Origin: Gemmatimonadota bacterium
Lineage (GTDB): Bacteria > Gemmatimonadota > Gemmatimonadetes > Longimicrobiales > Gaopeijiaceae
Assembly (NCBI GenBank): GCA_007121555.1
Contig: SKKH01000025.1
Coordinates: forward strand, 1-42,310
Reading direction: 5' to 3'
DNA: 42,310 bases
Shown here: piece by piece, positions 16,258 through 23,692 of the stretch
How the letters are laid out: each line of letters begins with the position of its first letter
Numbering within the stretch: the stretch's first letter is position 1
The notes under the pieces: model-generated
The model's input: the letters and a program-made list of their open reading frames with translations, nothing else
Told to the model about the DNA's origin: nothing
Database searches by the model: none
Translations under genes and position numbers: made by a program

Positions 16258-17928
16258 ATGTCGCTTCTTGCCCCACGAACCCTCCCGATACCCACTCACG
16301 CTCGCCGTCCCGGCCGGGCCCTCCGCACCCTGGCGGCCCCCCTCGGGCTGGCGCTGGCGGCTCTCGCGAGCGTGGCGGGGGCCCCCGCGGCCGGTCAGGA
16401 GATCTCTACGACCACTCCGGCCACCCCCCACGAACGTTCAAGCTACGCCGACTACACCACCCACGCAGAGATGGTGGAGTACCTGCGCGAGGTGAAGGCC
16501 ACCTCTCCCGAGATGGTCCTGGGCCGCTACGGGACCACCGCGGAGGGTCGGGAGCTCCTCTACGCCCTCTTCAGTCGACCCGGCATCACCACGCCCGCCG
16601 AGGCCCACGCATCGGGACGGCCCATCCTGGTCCTGGGCGCCAACGTCCACGGCTTCAACTACGTGCTCCGGGAGGGCCTTCTGATCATGATCCGGGAGAT
16701 GGCCACCCCGGGCACGGTGATGAATGCGCTGCTTGATGACCTCATCGTCCTGGTGGTCCCTTCGAAGAACCCCGACGCCCTCTCCATCGACAGCCGGTTC
16801 ACCCCCACGGGGGCCGATCTGAACCGGGACTACATGGCGCTGGACCAACCCTCCATGGCGGCCTACATCGGAAACCTGATCAACCGGTGGCATCCCCACA
16901 TCTATGTGGATGGGCACGACGGGGGCGCGGTCCAGTACGGGGGAGCCTACCCCTACAATCTGCTTCGCCAGGGACCGGCCCTGGCTTCGGCCGACCCCTC
17001 CATCACCGAGCTGGCCGACCACAGCGTCTTCCCCTTTCTGGACGCTCGCATGGAGGCGGCCGGCTACCGGGCCTTCTACTGGGCCCGGGGCGACGAGGAG
17101 CGCTGGTACGGGGGGGGCGCGGCCCCCCGGATGGGCCGGAACTACGGTGGGCTGGCCAACGTGCTCTCCATCCTCTTCGAGCACGCCGCCTGGCACGACC
17201 GGGAGACCTCGTTGAGAAGTGGGATCGTGGCCTACTCCGCCATCCTGGAGTACGCCCGGGAGCACAGCGACGAACTCTTGGGCACCATCGAAGCGGCGCG
17301 GGCCCGGACCATCGCCCTGGGCGAAGCGGGCGAGGGGCGGGTTCCCGTGGCCGAGACCGTGGAGGCCGAGGAATTCCGGGTCACCTTCCAGGTGCCCGAT
17401 CCGGACGACCCCGACCGACTCCTCACCGTGGAAGACGCGGAGCTCATGAAGCGTCCGGTGGCCACGGCGTACCGGGATCGGCCCTGGGCCTACGTCCTCC
17501 CGCCTCAGGCCACTGAAGCGGCCGCGCTCCTCCTCCGGCACAACATCCAGGTGGAGCGACTCACCCGGACCGTGGAGCGCGAAGGGGTGGCCTATACGCT
17601 GGCCGACGTGGACTGGGAGGAATCGGACAACGGGGTTCGGGCCGCCACCCTGATCGAGGTGGGCGACGAGATCGAGGGGAGCTGGGAGCTCTCCACCGGA
17701 TCGTACGTGGTGCGGACCGGACAGCTCCTGGGCCGGGTGGTGACCCACCTCCTGGAGCCCGAGAACACCGACAACGTCTTCTACTGGAACCGGATGACGT
17801 CGCTGGTCCCCCTGGCGGAGCTCGAGGCGTTCCGGGCCGGCGGAGAGACCGGGGAGGCCCCGCTCCTCCCCATCCGCAAGCTCATGGTCCCCACCGGACT
17901 CCCCACCGAGGTGATCGAGCGACCCTGA
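16258..17928 (+). CDS. Exported M14-like zinc carboxypeptidase with altered metal motif
   Basis: A 556-residue exported protein: basic N-terminus, hydrophobic region at about 23-45, cleavage near PAAGQE. Residues 60-340 match the M14 carboxypeptidase fold: NPDALSIDSRFTPTGADLNRDY (NPD at 171-173, Asn-Arg at 189-190), the third zinc ligand His220 in VDGHDGG and the catalytic Glu308 in NVLSILFEHA. The first zinc motif, normally HxxE, reads HGFN (His131, Asn134), so one ligand is replaced; Glu139 is the nearest acidic residue. The C-terminal 200 residues hold extra beta-rich sequence. The ATG at 16258 is the first that leaves a normal signal peptide; the frame is open further back. Either a variant peptidase or an inactive binding protein. 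Confidence 0.85.
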   Translation: MSLLAPRTLPIPTHARRPGRALRTLAAPLGLALAALASVAGAPAAGQEISTTTPATPHERSSYADYTTHAEMVEYLREVKATSPEMVLGRYGTTAEGRELLYALFSRPGITTPAEAHASGRPILVLGANVHGFNYVLREGLLIMIREMATPGTVMNALLDDLIVLVVPSKNPDALSIDSRFTPTGADLNRDYMALDQPSMAAYIGNLINRWHPHIYVDGHDGGAVQYGGAYPYNLLRQGPALASADPSITELADHSVFPFLDARMEAAGYRAFYWARGDEERWYGGGAAPRMGRNYGGLANVLSILFEHAAWHDRETSLRSGIVAYSAILEYAREHSDELLGTIEAARARTIALGEAGEGRVPVAETVEAEEFRVTFQVPDPDDPDRLLTVEDAELMKRPVATAYRDRPWAYVLPPQATEAAALLLRHNIQVERLTRTVEREGVAYTLADVDWEESDNGVRAATLIEVGDEIEGSWELSTGSYVVRTGQLLGRVVTHLLEPENTDNVFYWNRMTSLVPLAELEAFRAGGETGEAPLLPIRKLMVPTGLPTEVIERP

Positions 17929-17943
17929 GGGCGGAGCCCGCCC
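17929..17943. terminator. Hairpin terminator immediately after the M14 gene
   Basis: GGGCGG at 17929-17934 pairs with CCGCCC at 17938-17943 around a three-base loop. It begins at the base after the TGA of the M14 gene and lies 19 bases short of the convergent aldo/keto reductase stop. Strong stem, no T-run. Confidence 0.5.
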
Positions 17944-17961
17944 TGGCCCGCGACCCGAGAC

Positions 17962-18930
17962 TCACGCCATGGGGAGGGTGTCCACGTACTCGATCATCCG
18001 CCGCTGCTCGGCCTCGTCGGGAAGGCGGCCCCGGCCTCCACCCAGGTTGTCGATCATGTGGTGGGGCCGGCTCGTGGCGGGGGTGATGCAGGTCACCGCC
18101 GGGTGGGCGGCCACGAACTTGAGGAAGAACTGGGCCCAGCTCGTGGCGTCGAATTCGGCGGCCCACTCGGGCACGTCTCGACCCTCGGTCCGGTTCCAGA
18201 GCCGGGTCCGTCCGAAGGGGGCGTAGATGAGGACCCCGATTCCCCGATCCTGGGCCAGGGGCAGGATCGTCTCGGCGGCGCTGAGATTGTCCACGGCATA
18301 GTCCACCCCGATGAAGTCCAGGGGCTCGTTCCGCATCACGGCGGCCAGATCATCGTAGCGAGCCTCGCTGGTGGAGGTGATCCCGATGTACCGGACCCGC
18401 CCCTCCTCCTTCAACTCCTTCAGGATCCCGAGCTGGGTGGGGATGTCGCCCAGGTTGTGGACCTGGATCGCGTCCATGACGTCCACGTTGAAGTAGCGGA
18501 AGGAATCCTCGATCTGAGCCCGGGCCTCGTCGGGGTCGGCGCTCCCGCCCCCCCGTCCCGCCACATTCACCTTGGTGGCCCAGAAGATCTGGTCCTGGAT
18601 CCCCAATTCGTTGGCGATGGTGCCCGCGACCTCCTCGGAAGCTCCGTACCCGGGCGCCGTATCGAAGACGGTCCCTCCGTGCTCGATCATGGTCCCCAGA
18701 ACGTCCCGGAGGGCCGAGTAGTCCTCACTTCGGGCCACTGAGGCGAAGGTGGCCGAGCTCCCCAGTCCCACGATGGGAACTCGTTCGCCCGTCGACGGGA
18801 TGGGCCGCTGGATCATCTCGTCGGTGGGCAGCATCCCCCGATCCAGGGCCTCCAGAAGCCGTGGGTGGAGGGTCAGGGCCGCCCCGGCCCCGGCGGCGGC
18901 GGTGACCTTCAACCATTCACGTCGATTCAT
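17962..18930 (-). CDS. TAT-exported aldo/keto reductase
   Basis: A 322-residue NAD(P)H-dependent aldo/keto reductase. The N-terminus MNRREWLKVTAAAGAGAALT is a twin-arginine signal, so the enzyme is folded with its cofactor and sent to the periplasm. The catalytic tetrad is visible: Asp90 and Tyr95 in FDTAPGYGAS, Lys120 in FWATKVN and His158 in IQVHNLGD. The barrel continues through GRVRYIGITSTSEARYDDL. The ATG at 18930 has GGAGG nine bases upstream. TAT-exported members of this family are common in Gram-negative environmental bacteria but mostly uncharacterised. Convergent with the M14 gene, divergent from a lipoprotein gene. Substrate is unknown. Confidence 0.88.
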   Translation of the reverse strand: MNRREWLKVTAAAGAGAALTLHPRLLEALDRGMLPTDEMIQRPIPSTGERVPIVGLGSSATFASVARSEDYSALRDVLGTMIEHGGTVFDTAPGYGASEEVAGTIANELGIQDQIFWATKVNVAGRGGGSADPDEARAQIEDSFRYFNVDVMDAIQVHNLGDIPTQLGILKELKEEGRVRYIGITSTSEARYDDLAAVMRNEPLDFIGVDYAVDNLSAAETILPLAQDRGIGVLIYAPFGRTRLWNRTEGRDVPEWAAEFDATSWAQFFLKFVAAHPAVTCITPATSRPHHMIDNLGGGRGRLPDEAEQRRMIEYVDTLPMA

Positions 18931-19065
18931 CTGGGGGTTCCTCCCGCTATGGTGGGTGGTGGGTGGGAGAGGTCTCGTTCCACTCCCTCCCGCTTCGGTA
19001 TCAGTGGTCAGACCACGGACCGGGCCGTGAGGTTCCCCCGGTTGCATCCCTCCCGGTGAAAGACA

Positions 19066-19091
19066 GGTCCGAACCGAGATGGGGTCGGACC
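19066..19091. promoter_or_regulatory. Inverted repeat in a divergent intergenic region
   Basis: GGTCCGA at 19066-19072 and TCGGACC at 19085-19091 are exact reverse complements around 12 bases. The element lies in the 272-base gap between the divergent starts at 18930 and 19203, so it could be an operator for either gene. No convincing -35/-10 pair was found in the gap. Confidence 0.3.
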
Positions 19092-19202
19092 GCCTCCGAA
19101 TCCGGCCGGGTCAACGGGAACGCCCCGCTTGACGGGACGGGGGCGGCGCATGGACACTCCCTTCTGATCCTAATCCTTCCCGATGACCCCAGCGAGTTTC
19201 CC

Positions 19203-19820
19203 ATGAACTTGAAGACTCTCACGCGTTCGGTTCCCGCCATCGCTTTGGCGCTGGCCCTCGCGGCCTGCGGCGACACCGACGAGCCGCCGCCTCCGGACGA
19301 CGCTGCGCCCCAGGAGACCGCGGGCCCCTCGGCCGAACAGCTGGCCTGGTGGGGCCACATGCAGGAACTCTGCGGGACGGCCTTCGCCAATCCGGAAAAC
19401 CCTGAGCAGGTGATGCACGTCCGCCAGTGCTTCGAAGACGAGATCCGGATCCCGGTCCACATGGGCGACGATCGTTCCCGGACCTGGATCGTGACCCAGC
19501 AGGCCGATGGGCTCCGCCTCAAGCACGACCATCGGGAAGAGGACGGGTCGGAGGACGAGGTGACCCAGTACGGCGGCGACACCCAGGACGCCGGTACACC
19601 CAACTCCCAGGACTTCCACGCCGACGAGTTCACCGCCGAACTCATTCCTCCCGCCGCCACGAACATCTGGACGATGGAGATCAGGCCCGGAGAGGAGTTC
19701 GTCTATACCCTGGTCCGGGTGGGTACGGATCACGGCGTGGTGTGGCCCTTCGATCTGACGAACCCGGTGGATCCCCCTCCAGCGCCCTGGGGCTACGAGG
19801 ACACCGAAGCGACCCACTGA
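19203..19820 (+). CDS. Lipoprotein of unknown function, His/Asp-rich
   Basis: A 205-residue predicted lipoprotein with lipobox LALAAC (Cys22) and an acidic Pro-rich linker. The mature domain has conserved-looking elements: a Cys pair in MQELCGTAF and HVRQCFEDEIRIP, the basic/acidic GLRLKHDHREEDGSEDE, and DHGVVWPFDLTNPV near the end. Several His and Asp residues could bind a metal, but no known motif is matched. The ATG at 19203 is the only one giving a signal peptide; its ribosome site (AGCGAG) is weak. Convergent with the gluzincin-like gene with only three bases between the stops. I have the impression of a widespread uncharacterised family but cannot name it. Confidence 0.75.
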   Translation: MNLKTLTRSVPAIALALALAACGDTDEPPPPDDAAPQETAGPSAEQLAWWGHMQELCGTAFANPENPEQVMHVRQCFEDEIRIPVHMGDDRSRTWIVTQQADGLRLKHDHREEDGSEDEVTQYGGDTQDAGTPNSQDFHADEFTAELIPPAATNIWTMEIRPGEEFVYTLVRVGTDHGVVWPFDLTNPVDPPPAPWGYEDTEATH

Positions 19821-19823
19821 ACG

Positions 19824-21275
19824 TCAGGGCGCGCCGACCCGCCATCCTCGCCAGAGGGCCACGGTCTCGGGGGCCACACCGAGCCCCCAGAGACCGGTGG
19901 GAGCCGCGTCGGGAAGGGAGAACTCCACCTCCGGACCTCCATCGACCCGGACGTCCACCCGCCCCGGGCGGAATCGGACCCGTAGGGCCACGAGCCGGTT
20001 CTCGACCCGCGGCGTGGTCACCCGTTCCCGCTGAAGGACGGAGACCCGGTCGGGCGCCTCGTAGGAGAACTCCAGGAGCTGGAGGATCCCGTCCGAGTCC
20101 AGTGATACGAAGAGGGGATCGTCGTCTCTACGGACCAGGGCGACCCGGACCTCCCAGGGTTCGTCGCCCAGGGGCTCCACCCGGGTTTCCACCCAGAACC
20201 CCTGCCGGCGTCCGGGGTCGCCGCTCCTCCAGGCGAAGGCCCCCACCGGCAGTCCCCCCACGGCGTGCTGGAGCCAGACCCCCGGCTCGTCGACCCGGCG
20301 TTCAAGGGAACGGAAGAGCTCGACCCACCCCGGTTGGAGTTCTCGGATGTAACTCCGGAACTGGCTGTCGATCTCTGCCAGTCCCTCTTCGCCGAAGGCG
20401 TCCTGGACCATGGCGCCGACCTCGGGCCAGGCCCGATCCTCGGGAATCTCCCGGGCGGCCACCTCCCGAACCAGCTCCTCCATGTCGTCGGCCCAGGGCC
20501 CGTGGACCAGGAAGTGGAAGAGCTCGATCCAGTAGGCGTAGGCATCACCCAGGGTGAGCTCGATGGGCCGGCCCGTGAGCGTCTCGGGGACGCCAGGAAG
20601 GGAACCCAACTCCAGGAGGCGCTGGATGCGCCAGAGCTGGGTGCTGGCCCAGGGGTTGTTCTCCTGGATCGCTCCAGGGACTCCTTCCACCACCAGTTCC
20701 CGTTCGACCCACCCGGCCAGTCCCTCGGCGAGCCACGGGGGCCAGTAGGCTCCTCGGGCCCGGTCGTAGCTGGCCAGATGGGCCGCCTCATGCGCCACGT
20801 TCCGTCGATGGTGGAAGGAAAGGGTCCCCAGTCGGGCTCCGAGATCCCGGGGCACCATGACGTGGGCGGACCGATCGTCCCGGACCGAAAAGGCGCCGGT
20901 GTCCCGGAACCGCCCCCCGGCGATCCGGTCCTCCACCCGCTGATACTCGCGCCACTCCCCGTAGAGGTGTAGGGTGGCCGCCTCCGGAGCTTCCGGTCGG
21001 GGGGACACCCCCAGGTACGAGGCCACCAACTCCCACGCCTCCTCGCTGATCGCCAGAGCTTCGTCACCCAGGGCTCCACACTCGAAGTGGCAGACCACCG
21101 TCAGGTATTGTCCCTCATGATGGGACACGGGCTCCGGAAGCCGCTCCAGACTCTGAAGCGCGGCGGTACACCCGGTGAGGAGCAGGAAAAGCAGCGGCAC
21201 CGCGAACCCCGGCGGAGCCGGAACGCACCTCGCACCCGGAAAGACGGGAACGAGCGCGGGAGGTGTTTCCTTCAA
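19824..21275 (-). CDS. Gluzincin (peptidase MA-like) lipoprotein with C-terminal lectin-like domain
   Basis: A 483-residue predicted lipoprotein (lipobox LLLTGC, Cys36). The core contains a zinc-peptidase motif HEAAH at 162-166 with a candidate third ligand Glu184 in WLAEGLAGW, 18 residues later, as in peptidase MA-type gluzincins. Residues from about 310 to the end are beta-rich, with VDVRVDGGPEVEFSLP and GLWGLGV resembling concanavalin-like or 3-keto-disaccharide-hydrolase (DUF1080) sandwiches. The start is uncertain: a GTG at 21347 opens the frame, but TTG 21275 has GGAAGGA about five bases upstream and gives a compact signal peptide, so it is preferred. It lies downstream of the DUF4870 gene on the same strand. 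A surface protein processing peptides or glycans is possible. Confidence 0.72.
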   Translation of the reverse strand: MKETPPALVPVFPGARCVPAPPGFAVPLLFLLLTGCTAALQSLERLPEPVSHHEGQYLTVVCHFECGALGDEALAISEEAWELVASYLGVSPRPEAPEAATLHLYGEWREYQRVEDRIAGGRFRDTGAFSVRDDRSAHVMVPRDLGARLGTLSFHHRRNVAHEAAHLASYDRARGAYWPPWLAEGLAGWVERELVVEGVPGAIQENNPWASTQLWRIQRLLELGSLPGVPETLTGRPIELTLGDAYAYWIELFHFLVHGPWADDMEELVREVAAREIPEDRAWPEVGAMVQDAFGEEGLAEIDSQFRSYIRELQPGWVELFRSLERRVDEPGVWLQHAVGGLPVGAFAWRSGDPGRRQGFWVETRVEPLGDEPWEVRVALVRRDDDPLFVSLDSDGILQLLEFSYEAPDRVSVLQRERVTTPRVENRLVALRVRFRPGRVDVRVDGGPEVEFSLPDAAPTGLWGLGVAPETVALWRGWRVGAP

Positions 21276-21321
21276 GGGGGTCCTTCCAGGGATTCCAGGG
21301 ATTCCATCGGCGGTGGACGGA

Positions 21322-21344
21322 GGGACTCCCCGAGATGGGGTCCC
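21322..21344. terminator. Hairpin after the DUF4870 gene
   Basis: GGGA and CCCC at 21322-21331 pair with GGGG and TCCC at 21337-21344, leaving a two-base bulge and a five-base loop. It is 13 bases past the DUF4870 stop on the minus strand and before the next gene's start. No T-run. Confidence 0.35.
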
Positions 21345-21357
21345 CACCGGCCGGGGC

Positions 21358-21744
21358 TCAGCTCACCAGTCTGAGGGTGAGCGGGTAACGGAACGGTTCT
21401 CCCTTCCCGGCCTTGATGGCCGCCACGATCATCATGACGATGTGGAACAACATCACCATGGGAAGAAGCACGATTCCCACCACGATAAGGATCAGTAGAG
21501 CCGACACGATGGTATAGATGGAGACGGAGATCTGGAAGTTGAGGGCCTCCTTCCCCTGGTCATCCACATACGGATGGGCATCTCGCTTGACCATCCAGAT
21601 GATCATGGCGGCGATCACACCGCCGAAGGGAAACACATACGCGGCGAAACCACTCAGATGGGCGAAAAGAGCGAAGTTCCGGGCCTCGCTGTCCGGCTCC
21701 ACCACCGCCCCTCTCTCCTGGGCCCAGGCTTCCAGTTCATCCAT
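21358..21744 (-). CDS. DUF4870 family membrane protein
   Basis: A 128-residue protein with the DUF4870 (Tic20-like) pattern: an N-terminal FALFAHLSGFAAYVFPFGGVIAAMIIWMV helix region, the signature VDDQGKEALNFQISVSIY, and two further membrane helices ending in FRYPLTLRLV. Function of the family is not established. The ATG at 21744 has a modest AGG upstream and begins a soluble 25-residue lead. Divergent from a small lipoprotein gene. Family assignment is strong. Confidence 0.9.
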   Translation of the reverse strand: MDELEAWAQERGAVVEPDSEARNFALFAHLSGFAAYVFPFGGVIAAMIIWMVKRDAHPYVDDQGKEALNFQISVSIYTIVSALLILIVVGIVLLPMVMLFHIVMMIVAAIKAGKGEPFRYPLTLRLVS

Positions 21745-21907
21745 TGGGGGACCTCATCCGTTGGGGGGATCGTTGTGGAATTCTACCGGCGACACGCAAG
21801 CGTTGGCAATCCCGGGGGAGTGGTCCACCGGCGCCCGCTCCGGTTATCCTATGCCTCCTCTCCGACCTACCGGATTCGACTCCCAGCCAAGCCGAAGGGA
21901 CCCAGAC

Positions 21908-22222
21908 ATGTCATCGATTAGAGCGGCACTCATGATCGCCCTCCTTCCCCTGATCCTTCTCGCCTGCGGGGGCGACTCCGGGAACGGAATCCGGGGCGAA
22001 ATCGCACAGGATCTCTTCGAGGGGTCCGAGGGCATGATCAGCGAGGAGGAGGCGAGTTGCGCCGCCGACGTGATCGTCGACGTTCTGGGGGAGGAACAGG
22101 CTGAACTCTACGCCGCGGCCATGTCCGGCGACCTGGAGTCGGCCTCCCAGATGGAGCCGCCGACCCCGGACCAACAGACCGCGATGGCCCAGGGCTTCCA
22201 GGAGTGCGACCTGAGCGAATGA
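21908..22222 (+). CDS. Small lipoprotein, helical, unknown function
   Basis: A 104-residue predicted lipoprotein with lipobox LILLAC (Cys20) and a Gly-rich linker. The rest is acidic and likely helical, with a Cys pair (EEASCAADVI and FQECDLSE) that could form a disulfide; the pattern resembles small four-helix periplasmic proteins with a conserved terminal Cys. The ATG at 21908 has AAGGGA seven bases upstream. Divergent from DUF4870 across 163 bases; the next plus-strand gene follows after 124 bases. No family recognised. Confidence 0.72.
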   Translation: MSSIRAALMIALLPLILLACGGDSGNGIRGEIAQDLFEGSEGMISEEEASCAADVIVDVLGEEQAELYAAAMSGDLESASQMEPPTPDQQTAMAQGFQECDLSE

Positions 22223-22346
22223 CCCGGAGGCCCGCCCGTCCATCCCCCCCGGGGTCGATGCGCAGACGACGTTGCCGGAGCACGCTTGATGTTACAAGGT
22301 GCCAGGAGCCATGGGCTCGTGGCGAAACGATCCCTGATCCACCGAA

Positions 22347-23624
22347 ATGGAGTATCCCTTGTCCAGACTTCTTCCCTCTTCGTGGGCTGGCGGCTGGGCC
22401 GGCTTCGCCCTGACCGGCGCAGCGGCCCTTCTCTTCGGATCCGCCCTTCCCCTTTCGGGGCAGGAGGCCATCCCGTCGAACATGGTGGCCTTCGAGACGG
22501 AGCGGTCCACGATGTGCGTGCCCGTCCTCGCCCGACTGGCCGAGCTGAACGAGGAGCTTGACCCTCTGGCACGCAGGGTGGACCGGATCGGAGCCCTGTA
22601 CCAGGCCGTGGCGCTGGAGGATTCGCTTCGAGTGGCCCCCTTCGATGACGCCAACCCCGAGGACCGGATCGTTCAGAGCTGGTTCCAGGACGATGGCGAG
22701 CTGGCCCGTGAATACGTGGAATCGGAAGACGAAGCCCTCCTCGAGCGTCGAAGGGAACTCCGCTCCCAGGTGGAGGAGGAGCTGGAAGGGGCCTTCCGTC
22801 GCATCTCCGACGAGGCCGATGCGATCCTGGGCGAGGACGAGGAGCTCCCGGCCGCCGCCAGCAATTGCGACGGAGCCATTCTGGTCCGCGAGGTGGTCGT
22901 CGAGGCCTGCAACGGCAGCTCGTCTCAGGTCTGCCGGGAGGCCCGGGAGGGGGAGACTCAGGGTCGGTACCGCTTCGTCGAGTCCGCGGAGGATCTGTGG
23001 GATGTGGAGCAACTCCGTCCCTGGAGCACACCCACCGGAATCGGACCTCGACCCGACGGGAGTCTGGGAGGGGCCCAGACCGGGACCCTGGTCCGGAAGG
23101 GGAACGTGCAGCTCACCTTGGTGGTGGAGCCGATCATCCGGGAACGCGACGCGGTTCCCCCCGAGGAGGCCGCCGAGTTCGACTCCAGCCTGGAGTCCAT
23201 GGGCTTCGACTTCGATGACCCCCGTTTCGTCATGTCGCCCGCCCTGGTCGTCGACCTGGACATCGATCGCCCGTTGGGAGGCGAAACCCACTATCTCCTT
23301 CACTTCGGCGACCTCTCCGACCCCGCCAACCAGGTGTTCTGGTCCGCCAGGTCCTCTGAAGAGGGTCCGATCCAGGATGCCTTCCCCGTGGGCGAAGGAG
23401 TGCTGGCCGGGCTTATGTCCGGAGAGGAAGTGACCCTCACCGCCATCCGGGTCGAGAACGAGGAGACGATGGAGGGGAGCCCCCTCTACACCCTGGGCCT
23501 CACCTCCGTGGGCCAGGCGGAGGCCGTCACCACCCTGGTCGCCTACATGGCCCAGGGTCACCTGAGCGACGACCTGCGGGCGCTCTTTCCGCCGGAGGAG
23601 GGAAGCGAGCAGGAGGACTTCTGA
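22347..23624 (+). CDS. Secreted protein of unknown function
   Basis: A 425-residue protein with a signal peptide (hydrophobic core about 16-36, cleavage near PLSGQE). Residues 45-165 are acidic and probably helical or coiled-coil (YVESEDEALLERRRELRSQVEEELEGAFRRISDEADAIL would span one long helix, cited here only by its position around 123-161). A middle region has a Cys pair in ASNCDGA, VEACNGS and SQVCREA. The remainder looks like two beta-rich domains. No catalytic motif is seen and the family is not recognised. The start ATG at 22347 lacks a strong ribosome site. It precedes the ion-channel gene by 68 bases and may be cotranscribed. Confidence 0.7.
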   Translation: MEYPLSRLLPSSWAGGWAGFALTGAAALLFGSALPLSGQEAIPSNMVAFETERSTMCVPVLARLAELNEELDPLARRVDRIGALYQAVALEDSLRVAPFDDANPEDRIVQSWFQDDGELAREYVESEDEALLERRRELRSQVEEELEGAFRRISDEADAILGEDEELPAAASNCDGAILVREVVVEACNGSSSQVCREAREGETQGRYRFVESAEDLWDVEQLRPWSTPTGIGPRPDGSLGGAQTGTLVRKGNVQLTLVVEPIIRERDAVPPEEAAEFDSSLESMGFDFDDPRFVMSPALVVDLDIDRPLGGETHYLLHFGDLSDPANQVFWSARSSEEGPIQDAFPVGEGVLAGLMSGEEVTLTAIRVENEETMEGSPLYTLGLTSVGQAEAVTTLVAYMAQGHLSDDLRALFPPEEGSEQEDF

Positions 23625-23692
23625 TGTCCCCTGACGGGAGCATCTTCGAAGAGGAGTTGTGCTTCACCTTCGTCGCGGGATAGAAGGAGCAG

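Noticed and set aside
19130-19180. TTGACG near 19130 as a -35 for the lipoprotein at 19203
   Set aside because: No acceptable -10 at 16-18 bases; the nearest AT-rich stretch is too far.
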